Positions 19,783 through 27,766 of a DNA stretch of 64,000 nucleotides are shown here, piece after piece. The DNA comes from Geosporobacter ferrireducens (GTDB lineage Bacteria > Bacillota > Clostridia > Peptostreptococcales > Thermotaleaceae), in assembly GCF_001750685.1 (NCBI RefSeq), contig NZ_CP017269.1:4195416-4259415 (forward strand), in the 5' to 3' direction. The notes beneath the pieces are model-generated. The model did no database searches. It was given only the letters and a program-made list of their open reading frames with translations, and had not been told where the DNA came from. Numbering within the stretch: the first letter of the stretch is position 1; each line of letters begins with the position of its first letter. A program made the position numbers and the translations under genes.

Positions 19783-20598
19783 CTATAGCCCTGCAGCTTT
19801 CTTAATTGCCTGTTGATGCTGCGGATCCGGCTTGTTGTCTTTGTGACGTTTGCTGTTTTTAAAATGAATATCTACATGGCCGCTCATGTCATTTCCTTTA
19901 ACAAAATCATAATTATATCCTCTGCCATATCCGCCGCTCCGATTAGATACAGTCTGGCCAGCCGGTTTGCCTTCGACTCCGGCATGGGGCATGGCTGTCA
20001 TGGAAGCGGCAATGATTTGATTGTCCTTATGTACAAGTACAGGCCTTCTATTCCAACTAAAGCCCCCCCAGATATTTTTCATGACTGCGGTATCTTGCTT
20101 GGTCATGGTTTCTACATCTGCATGATTTGTTCCCGCTGTCATTTTTACGCGAAAGGTTTTGCCTGTAGCCAAATCCTCTACAGTAAAGACATCACCTCTT
20201 TTAATGGTTTTAGATACACTGCTCCACCAATCCAGGTACTGTCCCGTCTTCTTTCTGGAAGTACTTCTGCTGACTTGGTTTGTACTGGCTTGCACTAAAC
20301 CTAGAGATTGAATTTTTTTTAATGTAGAAGCACCTACCACTCCGTCTTCCTTTAAACCATACTTACGCTGAAAACTTTTCACTGCTTTTTCTGTAACCGG
20401 ACCAAAGTATGTAGTCGTTGATTGATCGGGAAAGCTGCCATCTTTCCTTAATGCCTCTTGAATCACCTTGACATCATTATGTCTTGTACCAATCCTATAA
20501 ACTTTGTTTGAAAAAGTATATCCTTCCGCGCTGGCTGCATTGGCTGTAAATATAAAACAGAAAACCAAAAGCACCAGCATATGTAAAGCTCTTTTCAT
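19783..20598 (-). CDS. Secreted peptidoglycan-binding protein with unassigned C-terminal domain
   Basis: The protein has 271 residues. A signal peptide ends near NAASA (residue 24). A PG-binding-1 repeat follows (about residues 36-95: GTRHNDVKVIQEALRKDG, TYFGPVTEKAVKSFQRKYG, DGVVGASTLKKI). A Ser/Arg/Lys-rich linker leads to a C-terminal domain of about 145 residues with FTVEDLATGKTFRVKMTAG, several histidines (MPHAGVEGKP; GHVDIHFKNSKRH) and no SleB hydrolase or YkuD Cys motif that I can see. A Shine-Dalgarno AGGAGGAACAACTA precedes the ATG. The place next to ger genes suggests a spore-envelope or cortex role, but catalysis is not shown. Confidence 0.8.
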   Translation of the reverse strand: MKRALHMLVLLVFCFIFTANAASAEGYTFSNKVYRIGTRHNDVKVIQEALRKDGSFPDQSTTTYFGPVTEKAVKSFQRKYGLKEDGVVGASTLKKIQSLGLVQASTNQVSRSTSRKKTGQYLDWWSSVSKTIKRGDVFTVEDLATGKTFRVKMTAGTNHADVETMTKQDTAVMKNIWGGFSWNRRPVLVHKDNQIIAASMTAMPHAGVEGKPAGQTVSNRSGGYGRGYNYDFVKGNDMSGHVDIHFKNSKRHKDNKPDPQHQQAIKKAAGL

Positions 20599-20770
20599 TA
20601 GTTGTTCCTCCTTATTTACGAATCGTCCATCCGGTGATCCTGTTCGTAAAATAATTTGTTAGTACCTAACGCTCATGCCTAATAGTCTATCATTTATAGT
20701 TTACATAAGACAAGCATTTTTAGAAATTGGATAAATTTACCTGAAACTTTTTTCAAAGCCTTTACGTCTC

Positions 20771-20801
20771 AAAAAAATCATGGCTTGTAAATAAGCCATG
20801 A
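20771..20801 (-). terminator. Terminator of the ArsR gene
   Basis: TCATGGCTT and AAGCCATGA (20778-20786, 20793-20801) form a stem that, on the minus strand, is followed by seven T residues. Confidence 0.85.
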
Positions 20802-20809
20802 TAGAAAGG

Positions 20810-21163
20810 TTAAAGGGATTTGCAAGTTCGGATACCAGGATCTTCTGCCAAACAGCATATGCGGTCATATTCGGTTTGAAAGTCCGTTACATTTTCAAGA
20901 GGTTCTTCCAAAAAGGACATAAAACTGGAAAGAGAAGTATTAAGAAGGTTTTGATTCAAGCTATATACGCTTCGCTGTCCTTCTTTTGCATCATCAACGA
21001 TCCCCGCATGTTTTAATATTTTCAGGTGTTGAGAAATCCTAGGTTGACTCATTCTCAACGTTGCTTCCAATTCACAGACATACATCGGCTTGTGGGCAAG
21101 CAGGCGAATAATCCGAATTCGCGTAGACTCACCTAAGGCTTTAAAAAGTGTTTCAAATTCCAT
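20810..21163 (-). CDS. ArsR-family winged-helix repressor
   Basis: The protein has 117 residues with the ArsR fold. LFKALGESTRIRIIRLLAHKPMYVCELEATLRMSQPRISQHLKIL contains the metal-box style V-C-E-L near the recognition helix, but only one cysteine where classical arsenic sensors have two (CVC). The C-terminal tail adds CC and C (RICCLAEDPGIRTCKSL), which could help bind metal or thiol stress agents. It is divergent from the Cys-rich protein at 21475-21798, whose promoter holds a palindrome of the right shape. I infer that it represses that gene; the inducer is unknown. Confidence 0.88.
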   Translation of the reverse strand: MEFETLFKALGESTRIRIIRLLAHKPMYVCELEATLRMSQPRISQHLKILKHAGIVDDAKEGQRSVYSLNQNLLNTSLSSFMSFLEEPLENVTDFQTEYDRICCLAEDPGIRTCKSL

Positions 21164-21354
21164 AAATCGATACCTCCAGGATCACCAGAACATTAAGCGT
21201 ATATAAATAAATGTCACAGGGGATGGATATTCTTTCTATAGCAGGATTATTGCCAAATAATTACGGTAGATATACTTGATGGTCTTATTATATAAAAGAT
21301 AGCCGTAAAAGTCAAAATACGGCAGGATAAAAAGCATATTACCTTTAAAATGCA

Positions 21355-21383
21355 TTGACACACAGCTTATGCTATATCATAAT
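21355..21383 (+). promoter_or_regulatory. Promoter of the Cys-rich thioredoxin-like gene
   Basis: TTGACA (21355-21360), a 17-bp spacer and CATAAT (21378-21383) form a near-perfect housekeeping promoter in the divergent gap between arsR and the downstream gene. Confidence 0.82.
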
Positions 21384-21407
21384 ATATATAGACATACATC
21401 TATATAT
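21384..21407. promoter_or_regulatory. Palindromic operator, ArsR type
   Basis: ATATATAGA (21384-21392) and TCTATATAT (21399-21407) form an exact inverted repeat with a 6-bp centre, immediately after the -10 box. The ATA/TAT outer half-sites match the style of ArsR/SmtB operators. Binding here would block the promoter. Confidence 0.68.
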
Positions 21408-21474
21408 TAGTCGTAGGCTGCCTGTAGATGTGCTTGAAGGAATGATATAATAAAAAAACTTGGAGGAAACCAAT

Positions 21475-21798
21475 ATGAATAGAGTAGACATCAATATTTT
21501 TGCTGCGAGGCAAGCAGGGTGTGGCTGTAGCTGTGCTAAAAGCTGCAAAGCAACCAGAACAATTATGGATGATATTCAGGATCTAAAAAATGCAATTAAA
21601 GAGGAGGGTTTGGTTGATAAAGTAGCATCCATGAAGTTTATTAATATATTTTCTCCCGCGCTGGAGAAATATCCGCAGATTTTTAAGCTTATGAGTGATG
21701 AGACAACACAGGCACCTATTGTGGCCTTTGGAGAAGCAGTTGTGACGGAAGGGAATGTTGATATCGGACAAATTATCAATGAATTAAAGGAAATATAG
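21475..21798 (+). CDS. Cys-rich thioredoxin-like small protein under ArsR control
   Basis: The protein has 107 residues. The N-terminal region carries a cluster CGCSCAKSC, then a helical middle, and ends with APIVAFGEAVVTEGNVDIGQIINELKEI. That ending resembles the cis-Pro and last-strand region of MTH895/ArsD-like small thioredoxins, in which a chosen thiol pair handles metals or redox partners. ATG 21475 follows TGGAGG. The strong promoter, the palindromic operator and the divergent ArsR point to induction by metal(loid) or thiol stress. No efflux pump is adjacent. The family name is inference. Confidence 0.65.
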   Translation: MNRVDINIFAARQAGCGCSCAKSCKATRTIMDDIQDLKNAIKEEGLVDKVASMKFINIFSPALEKYPQIFKLMSDETTQAPIVAFGEAVVTEGNVDIGQIINELKEI

Positions 21799-21915
21799 GC
21801 AAGAAAACAGCCTGTGTTATTAAATGCCCAGAAAAAATGAAAAAAATCGCTAATGATGCATACTTTTGGGTACAATAGAATATATCGAAAAATCAACGGA
21901 AGGTGAGGTGCAGCT

Positions 21916-22947
21916 ATGAAGAAAATTTTGATATTCTTTTTTGTACTTATTTTGTTAACAGGATGCAGAGGGCAGACCCCTGCAGAAGAGGAACAAAAAA
22001 ATTATACACTTAAAGATTATTATCCATTTGTAGAAAATGCACTATATATTTATGGTGGAGAAGGTAATGAATTTGCTGAAAAACAAGTTTATTTTGACTA
22101 TATAAGAGGAAATAGGGCTCAGCTCCGTGTAATCAATCCCGGAACGACCATGGCTCAAGTTATAGAAATCGAAGGAGGAGAGATTCGCAGGTCCATCTCT
22201 AGAGAAGAACATTATCACTTTGAAGATATAACAGCAGATGTGGAAGGAAACAAGGAAATTCTCTTAATGGAACCATTAGAAAAAGGAACTTCTTGGAAAT
22301 TACCTGATGGAATGGAGCGCAGCATTACAGGAGTAGATGTGGAAGTAAAAACGCCTTCAGGTACTTATAAAGCCTTGGAAGTCGTCACAATTATGGGAGA
22401 AGGCACAAAACAGCTGGATTATTACGTAGCCAATATTGGGCATGTCAAATCAGTATTTCAGTCAACGGATTTTGAAGTCATTACGGAACTGGAACGTATC
22501 ATTGAGAATCAACCATTAGAGCATAGCATGACACTATTTTTTCCTGATGTGGTTCAGGAGCAGCAGATTTATGTAGAAAGAAATATTGATATTAAAACCA
22601 ATGAAGATATCAAAAAAGTGTTTGAAACACAAATGAAAAATCCACCGGATAAAGATATTATAGCGCCGCTGAGTCAGAATACCAAGATAAATGAAATAGG
22701 TCGGGACGCAAATGAGGATTTGGTAACGGTTGATTTTTCCAAAGAGTTGGTACAAGAGATGAATGTTGGCGCTTATGGTGAGGGACAAATTCTAGATGCG
22801 ATTGTCAACACTTTTGGAACCAACTATAATGTAAGAAAAGTGATGATCCGGGTGGATGGGAAACCCTATCAATCGGGACATTTTGAAATGAGGGAAGGAG
22901 AATATTTTACAGTAAGTCCTGAAAAAGCTAAGAGATATGGTGATTAA
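21916..22947 (+). CDS. GerMN-domain lipoprotein
   Basis: The protein has 343 residues. The signal peptide ends in the lipobox LLTGC. The C-terminal third (about residues 200-330) has the GerMN pattern: TLFFPDVVQEQQIYVERNIDI, then TVDFSKELVQEMNVGAYGEGQILDAIVNTF, known from GerM and other sporulation/germination lipoproteins. The middle domain (KTPSGTYKALEVVTI; YYVANIGHVKSVF) resembles secreted beta-sandwich lipoprotein domains of Clostridia. GAAGGTGAGGTG precedes ATG 21916. It fits the spore neighbourhood but could also act in envelope homeostasis. Confidence 0.85.
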   Translation: MKKILIFFFVLILLTGCRGQTPAEEEQKNYTLKDYYPFVENALYIYGGEGNEFAEKQVYFDYIRGNRAQLRVINPGTTMAQVIEIEGGEIRRSISREEHYHFEDITADVEGNKEILLMEPLEKGTSWKLPDGMERSITGVDVEVKTPSGTYKALEVVTIMGEGTKQLDYYVANIGHVKSVFQSTDFEVITELERIIENQPLEHSMTLFFPDVVQEQQIYVERNIDIKTNEDIKKVFETQMKNPPDKDIIAPLSQNTKINEIGRDANEDLVTVDFSKELVQEMNVGAYGEGQILDAIVNTFGTNYNVRKVMIRVDGKPYQSGHFEMREGEYFTVSPEKAKRYGD

Positions 22948-22975
22948 AAAATCCTGCTTCGGCAGGTTTTTTTGT
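22946..22975 (+). terminator. Terminator after the GerMN lipoprotein
   Basis: CCTGC-TTCG-GCAGG (22953-22966), with a stable UUCG tetraloop, is flanked by A and T runs on either side. Confidence 0.9.
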
Positions 22976-23094
22976 TGTTTATGATTTCACAAAGCATAAA
23001 GACAGCGCAATCCTTTTCATGTATAATAAAGGTATTAAGAATGCTATGGGACAAGCTAGATAATTGGGTACTGTAGAGGGTGGAGGAGGAGCGT

Positions 23095-24489
23095 ATGTTT
23101 CTAAGAAATCACTTAATTCATGGGCGTAACCGATTATTGCTGACGTACATATCCGTATTGTATCTAGCAAACTTTAGTCTGAATCTATTGATTTACCGAA
23201 ACTTTTCTATAGTATCCCTTTCTGTGGGTGTAATTTTTGCAGCCATTCTTTTTATATTGGTACGAAATAAAAAAAGACCTGTACTTACGATGTATTTTAT
23301 GATTTGCTTTCTTTTTTGCTTTACTTTTTTTTTAACACTTACTCATCTTTCCTTGGTCAGCTATATGCTCTTCTGGTTGGCAGTAATACTCAGTGCTTTA
23401 TATTTGGAGCGAGGAATCATTGTTCTTTCCGGGTTTTTAAAGTGTCTTGCCACATTATATTTTTTTAATAAATATCAGCTACAGATTTTTCCGGGAGCTG
23501 ATCCTCAAAGTCTTGCATTTCTCCTGTTATTTGATGCTTTCTTAATTATTTTTCTACTTATAGTTACTGCTGTATTTAAAAAACTTTTGGATAAGGCAGA
23601 AGAAGGGCAGCAGCAGCTGAATAGTATTTTAAACAATACGGATGTAGTGACTTGGTCTCTAAATCTTCAAACGGGGCGGATGCTGTTTTCTCCAAATATT
23701 GAAAAGCTTAGCGGCAGATCTCCCGAATATTTCATCAAAAACAAAGAAGGCTGGAGAAGCATTATACATCCATCTGATTTATCTTATGCCAGCAAAGAAA
23801 TGCATAAGCAGCTCTTGGGAGACATGAAGCCCGTTGAATACCGAATTGTTACTATGAATGGGGAGGATCGCTGGGTACAGAGTAGGGGATCTCTTGTTAA
23901 GGATGAATCGAATAAACTGATAAGAATTGATGGTGTGCTGATTGATATCACGCCACAAAAGAAATTAGAGGATAAAATGATCCAGATGGCCCTTCATGAT
24001 CCTTTGACGGGGCTGCCAAACCGAGTGCACTTTAATAATCGTGTAACGGAGGCTTTGGAACGGGTAAAGCGAAAAAAGCAGCAGATGTCGATATTCTTTA
24101 TTGACTTAGACGGTTTTAAGAAAATTAATGATACTTACGGACATGATGTTGGGGATGTTGTGCTAAAAGATGTTGCGGAGAGATTAAGGGCAATCTTCCG
24201 GGAGAATGATATTCTATGCCGTATTGGCGGTGATGAGTTTATGGTATTGTTGGAGATAACTTCAATACAACATGCGGAAAAGGCAGCAAAAAGAATTTTA
24301 GAAGAACTGGCAAGCCCCTTTCAGTTTCAGGAGAGATCCATTTATGTGAGCCCCAGCATAGGCATTAGTATATATCCTATGGATGGGTTAGATATTGAAT
24401 CCCTTATCAAAAAAGCTGATGATGCCATGTATGCAGTCAAAAAGAAAGGAAAGAACAATTATCAATTTTATAGTATACATACAGCATAG
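23095..24489 (+). CDS. Membrane-bound PAS-GGDEF diguanylate cyclase
   Basis: The protein has 464 residues. About six N-terminal membrane helices (residues 15-170) are followed by a PAS-3 type domain (LQTGRMLFSPNIEKLSGRSP; WRSIIHPSDL; WVQSRGSL) and a GGDEF domain beginning DPLTGLPNR. The active-site motif is intact at G378-G379-D380-E381-F382, and DLDGFKKINDTYGHDVGD gives the metal ligands. An RxxD inhibitory site is present at R369-D372, five residues upstream, so product inhibition by c-di-GMP is expected. ATG 23095 follows GGAGGAGGAGC. It makes c-di-GMP in response to a signal sensed in the membrane or PAS part. Confidence 0.93.
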   Translation: MFLRNHLIHGRNRLLLTYISVLYLANFSLNLLIYRNFSIVSLSVGVIFAAILFILVRNKKRPVLTMYFMICFLFCFTFFLTLTHLSLVSYMLFWLAVILSALYLERGIIVLSGFLKCLATLYFFNKYQLQIFPGADPQSLAFLLLFDAFLIIFLLIVTAVFKKLLDKAEEGQQQLNSILNNTDVVTWSLNLQTGRMLFSPNIEKLSGRSPEYFIKNKEGWRSIIHPSDLSYASKEMHKQLLGDMKPVEYRIVTMNGEDRWVQSRGSLVKDESNKLIRIDGVLIDITPQKKLEDKMIQMALHDPLTGLPNRVHFNNRVTEALERVKRKKQQMSIFFIDLDGFKKINDTYGHDVGDVVLKDVAERLRAIFRENDILCRIGGDEFMVLLEITSIQHAEKAAKRILEELASPFQFQERSIYVSPSIGISIYPMDGLDIESLIKKADDAMYAVKKKGKNNYQFYSIHTA

Positions 24490-24667
24490 AAATAGGATAG
24501 GATTGTCCTGTTTTTATGCTAAAGAATATTGTATTCATTGGAAAAACTGAGAATATACCGTTTAAAGATTTGGATGCAGGGTAGTAAATGATAATAAATA
24601 TCAAGAAAACCTGCATGTATATATCGGAGTGGCTCTGAGAATCATTTATTGAAAGGAGAGAAAGATT

Positions 24668-24817
24668 ATGACAGACAAAAAAGTGAAAAGTATCGGTACA
24701 GAAAAAACTGCTGCGTGGGCTGAGCAGGCCTGTTGGGATCCGGAAACCCATGTGACGGTACCCAGTGAAAAAGCTGTGGTGGAGGCAAAAGAATGGGTAG
24801 AAGAAAATAAAAAATAG
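24668..24817 (+). CDS. Small DUF3787-type (CDIF630_02480-like) spore surface protein
   Basis: This short frame of 49 codons starts at ATG 24668 after GAAAGGAGAGAAAG. It has the pattern of the small clostridial DUF3787 family: an N-terminal TAAWA motif, a central VTVPSE and a C-terminal AKEWVEENKK. Members are reported on clostridial spore surfaces. A terminator follows directly. It is too short for most gene finders but is well supported by ribosome site, family pattern and terminator. Confidence 0.8.
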   Translation: MTDKKVKSIGTEKTAAWAEQACWDPETHVTVPSEKAVVEAKEWVEENKK

Positions 24818-24825
24818 ATTTTGTA

Positions 24826-24866
24826 AAGTCATATCTTGCAAAGAGATATGACTTTTAGTTTTTATT
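24826..24866 (+). terminator. Terminator after the DUF3787 gene
   Basis: AAGTCATATCT (24826-24836) pairs with AGATATGACTT (24844-24854), followed by a T-rich tail. Confidence 0.88.
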
Positions 24867-24966
24867 TAATTAATTTTTTGTACAGGATGCCCGAAGAGAT
24901 GTCTTTAGCCTAGTATCCGCCTTGGGGCTTTGCGCATATATTGGTACTAAAGCGAAGAAAGGCGTG

Positions 24967-26256
24967 ATGTTCGTGATTATTCACGTAGTAAGACCTGGTG
25001 ACAGTATATACTCGATCGCCCGTCAGTATGGTGTTTCCTATACTAAAATAATAGCAGACAATGAGCTTGCTGATCCGAGCCGACTAGCGGTAGGGCAAAC
25101 TATCGTAGTATTGGATGGAACGAGAACACATACCATTGCAGCAGGGGAATCCTTGTTCAGTATTGCGCTGCAGTATGGTTTAACTATGAATCAACTGATT
25201 GCTGCAAATCCACAGATTACAGACCCGGCACGAATTCTTCCCGGACAGGTGATTATTATACCTCCGAGAACGACCAGGCTAGGCACGATTGAGGTAAATG
25301 GATATGCATATCCCAATATCAGTATGGAAGTTCTCCAAAAAACATTACCAAACCTCACTTATCTTAGCATATTCAGTTATGAGGTAAATCCAGATGGGAC
25401 TTTAAGAGCTCCCGAAAATGATACTGCCTTAATTCAGGCTGCCAGAGCAGCCAATGTGGCACCGCTGATGGTAATTACTAACTTGGAGGCAGAAGGCGGA
25501 TTCAGCAGTGATGTAGCAAGGGCCATTCTGAGCAGCGAAGAAGTTCAGGACAGATTGTTGACCAATATTCTAACAACCTTAAGTGAGAAAAACTATTATG
25601 GCCTGGATATTGACTTTGAATACGTTTACCCTGAAGACAGAGAGCTTTATAATAATTTTTTAAGGAGAGCTACAGCCAGATTGCGGCCCCAGGGATATAC
25701 CGTAACAACAGCGCTTGCTCCCAAGATCTCTGCTGAGCAAAGGGGAATTCTCTATGAGGCCCATGATTATCCGGTGCATGGCGCTTTAGTGGATCACGTG
25801 ATCTTAATGACCTATGAGTGGGGATATACCTTTGGTCCGCCAATGGCCGTAGCACCGCTGAATGAAGTAAGAAGAGTATTAAATTATGCAGTTTCAGCAA
25901 TCCCAAGACAGAAGATATTGATGGGAATCCCGAATTACGGTTATGAGTGGACGCTGCCTTTTACACCTGGATCAAGAGCTACCACTTTGTCTAATGTGGG
26001 TGCAGTAGAACAAGCCATAAGAGTCGGTGCTGCTATACAATATGACACAATAGCCCAGTCTCCTTTCTACAACTACTATGATCAGCAGCGGCGACAGCGT
26101 GTGGTTTGGTTCGAGGATGCTAGAAGTATTGAGGCGAAGCTTAGACTGGTGAATGAATATAATCTTGGAGGTGTAAGCTACTGGACCATCGGTAGATACT
26201 TCCCGCAGAACTGGCTAGTGCTGCGTGCGATGTATGATGTGAGAAAAGTTTTGTAA
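24967..26256 (+). CDS. LysM-LysM-GH18 hydrolase (SleL/YaaH-like)
   Basis: The protein has 429 residues. Two LysM repeats (IHVVRPGDSIYSIARQYGVSY and HTIAAGESLFSIALQYGLTM) bind peptidoglycan. The rest is a GH18 barrel with the catalytic run GLDIDFE, whose last residue is E218. This order is that of SleL/YaaH, the N-acetylglucosaminidase that trims spore cortex fragments during germination. It has no signal peptide, as usual for YaaH, which is loaded on the spore. The start is uncertain: ATG 24967 or GTG 24973, both just after GAAAGGCG. A weak stem with a T run follows near 26276-26310. Confidence 0.9.
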   Translation: MFVIIHVVRPGDSIYSIARQYGVSYTKIIADNELADPSRLAVGQTIVVLDGTRTHTIAAGESLFSIALQYGLTMNQLIAANPQITDPARILPGQVIIIPPRTTRLGTIEVNGYAYPNISMEVLQKTLPNLTYLSIFSYEVNPDGTLRAPENDTALIQAARAANVAPLMVITNLEAEGGFSSDVARAILSSEEVQDRLLTNILTTLSEKNYYGLDIDFEYVYPEDRELYNNFLRRATARLRPQGYTVTTALAPKISAEQRGILYEAHDYPVHGALVDHVILMTYEWGYTFGPPMAVAPLNEVRRVLNYAVSAIPRQKILMGIPNYGYEWTLPFTPGSRATTLSNVGAVEQAIRVGAAIQYDTIAQSPFYNYYDQQRRQRVVWFEDARSIEAKLRLVNEYNLGGVSYWTIGRYFPQNWLVLRAMYDVRKVL

Positions 26257-26472
26257 TCTATCTTATTTTTACATTTCCCCTATGTCTTATACAGATATGG
26301 GGGTTTTTATTTCTTGTCGTTTATTTATGTAACACCTGTCTTTCCAAACGCATACTGTATAGTAGGTAAAGGACAAGAGTGAAAATTTGATATGGTTATG
26401 AAACCAAATTTCCTTTGGGACATATACTACCAATGCAAAGGGATAAAATTTTGAAAGGAGGTTAAAGACAAA

Positions 26473-26889
26473 ATGGAATATGGTTATTTATTAAATCCTA
26501 TCACTATGGAGCAGACACATTCTGAAAAATTCCAAGAATATATGAAACAATATGAAGGAGCATCTGAAAGACAAATCATGTCAGAAATTATGAGGGTTCG
26601 CGGTGAGGTATCCAAGGAAGTTGTCGATAAACATATTAAGAACCTGGAACTCATGGGACAAATGGAAGGCTTTTCAAATGCAGAAGTAAGAGAGAGAATT
26701 GCCATGGTGAAAAATATGCTTATCGTCAATGCTCCTGCCGCTTCCAGTAGAACGGTAGAGACAACACAGTTTGGAGGTAGCAGCTTACTACTTTGGTTCT
26801 TGCTGCTATCGGCTATTTGGAGAAGACCATTTTTCAGAAGACCTGGTTTTGGTCGTCCGGGATTTGGATTTCCAGGATTTGGATTTTAA
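26473..26889 (+). CDS. Unrecognised protein with Phe/Gly/Pro-rich tail
   Basis: The protein has 138 residues. Residues 1-95 are hydrophilic and helical. A short hydrophobic stretch (LLLWFLLLSAIW, residues about 105-117) follows. The end is an Arg/Phe/Gly/Pro repeat, RRPGFGRPGFGFPGFGF, built from the unit PGFG. An excellent ribosome site, AAAGGAGG, stands 11 bases before ATG 26473. I do not recognise the family. A membrane-anchored protein with a low-complexity aromatic tail next to spore genes might be a spore-envelope component; this is inference from context only. Confidence 0.72.
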   Translation: MEYGYLLNPITMEQTHSEKFQEYMKQYEGASERQIMSEIMRVRGEVSKEVVDKHIKNLELMGQMEGFSNAEVRERIAMVKNMLIVNAPAASSRTVETTQFGGSSLLLWFLLLSAIWRRPFFRRPGFGRPGFGFPGFGF

Positions 26890-26900
26890 GGTTTTAAAGG

Positions 26901-26936
26901 AAAAGAGATCTCCATCCTTGCATGGAGGTCTCTTTT
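26901..26936 (+). terminator. Terminator after the Phe/Gly-tail gene
   Basis: AAAAGAGATCTCCAT (26901-26915) pairs, with one mismatch, with ATGGAGGTCTCTTTT (26922-26936). The gap 26937-27230 holds a short GACAGC/GCTGTC stem near 26988-27003 and an AT-rich promoter-like stretch around 27080, but no gene. Confidence 0.85.
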
Positions 26937-27230
26937 ATATAATAGGGGTTGTAGATGAAATCCCCTGCCGCCTTTAAGAAGGTGCTCAGACAGCTTTGCT
27001 GTCGTCGACGCTCTTTTTATAGGCAAAAAATGATCAAAATTATCAAATAATAAAAATAGTAATATAATTCAGTGAAATCTATGATATAATAAATAATTAT
27101 TCATTATGCGAATTTTTAAAATGAGATGCAGGGAATAAGCAATATAGCTGGATTAAACGAGCATTTATGTAGCAAATCCTGGTTGGAAATAAGCCAAAAG
27201 ATTGATAAATATTAATAAGGAGTTGAGAAT

Positions 27231-27764
27231 ATGCAGTGTTGTGGGGGAAAAGGTAAGAAAGTTGAGGATGCTAATGCATCCGGAATTGACGTAAAAAAAC
27301 TGGACCATATATTGGAAAAATACCGGAGTGTACCGGGCAGTCTGATTACTGTATTACAGGAGGCCCAAGAGATATATGGTTATCTTTCTATGAAGGTGTT
27401 GCATTATATTGCGGAGCAAACGAATACCAAGCTTGCCAAGGTATATGGCGTAGCCACCTTCTATACCCAATTCAGACTAAAACCTATAGGTAAATACTTA
27501 ATCATGCTATGCCAAGGTACCGCCTGCCATGTAAATGGAGCGAAAAGTGTTGAGGCTGCCCTCTGTGATGAATTAGGCATCCGGGAAGGAGAAACAACAG
27601 AGGATTTATTATTTACACTAAATAATGTAGCCTGTCTGGGTTGCTGCAGCTTATCTCCTGTAATGATGGTTAACGGAGAGACTTATGGCAATCTTACGCC
27701 AACAAAAGCGAGGGAACTCATCAAAGAGCTTCGAAATAAACATATGGAGTCAAAGGGGGCATAA
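27231..27764 (+). CDS. stnA: NuoE-like [2Fe-2S] subunit of an electron-bifurcating complex (StnA-like)
   Basis: The protein has 177 residues in the 24-kDa NADH dehydrogenase subunit family. The [2Fe-2S] ligands are CQGTAC and CLGCC, and KVYGVATFYTQF is the usual signature. Such subunits dock on NuoF-like flavoproteins in HydABC hydrogenases, NADP-dependent formate dehydrogenases and the Sporomusa-type transhydrogenase StnABC. No hydrogenase gene is present here. The third gene of the set has the StnC layout, so StnA is the best match. The start is ATG 27231 with AAGGAG upstream. Confidence 0.85.
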   Translation: MQCCGGKGKKVEDANASGIDVKKLDHILEKYRSVPGSLITVLQEAQEIYGYLSMKVLHYIAEQTNTKLAKVYGVATFYTQFRLKPIGKYLIMLCQGTACHVNGAKSVEAALCDELGIREGETTEDLLFTLNNVACLGCCSLSPVMMVNGETYGNLTPTKARELIKELRNKHMESKGA

Positions 27765-27766
27765 GC

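Noticed and set aside
26394..26425. GGTTATGAAACC near the Phe/Gly-tail gene, resembling the loop of the candidate leader RNA
   Set aside because: The loop differs in sequence and length, and no matching terminator or promoter layout follows, so it is not counted as a third copy.
26988..27015. GACAGC/GCTGTC stem before the stn operon as a regulatory RNA
   Set aside because: It is a 6-bp stem with no further conserved elements and can be a minor terminator or chance.
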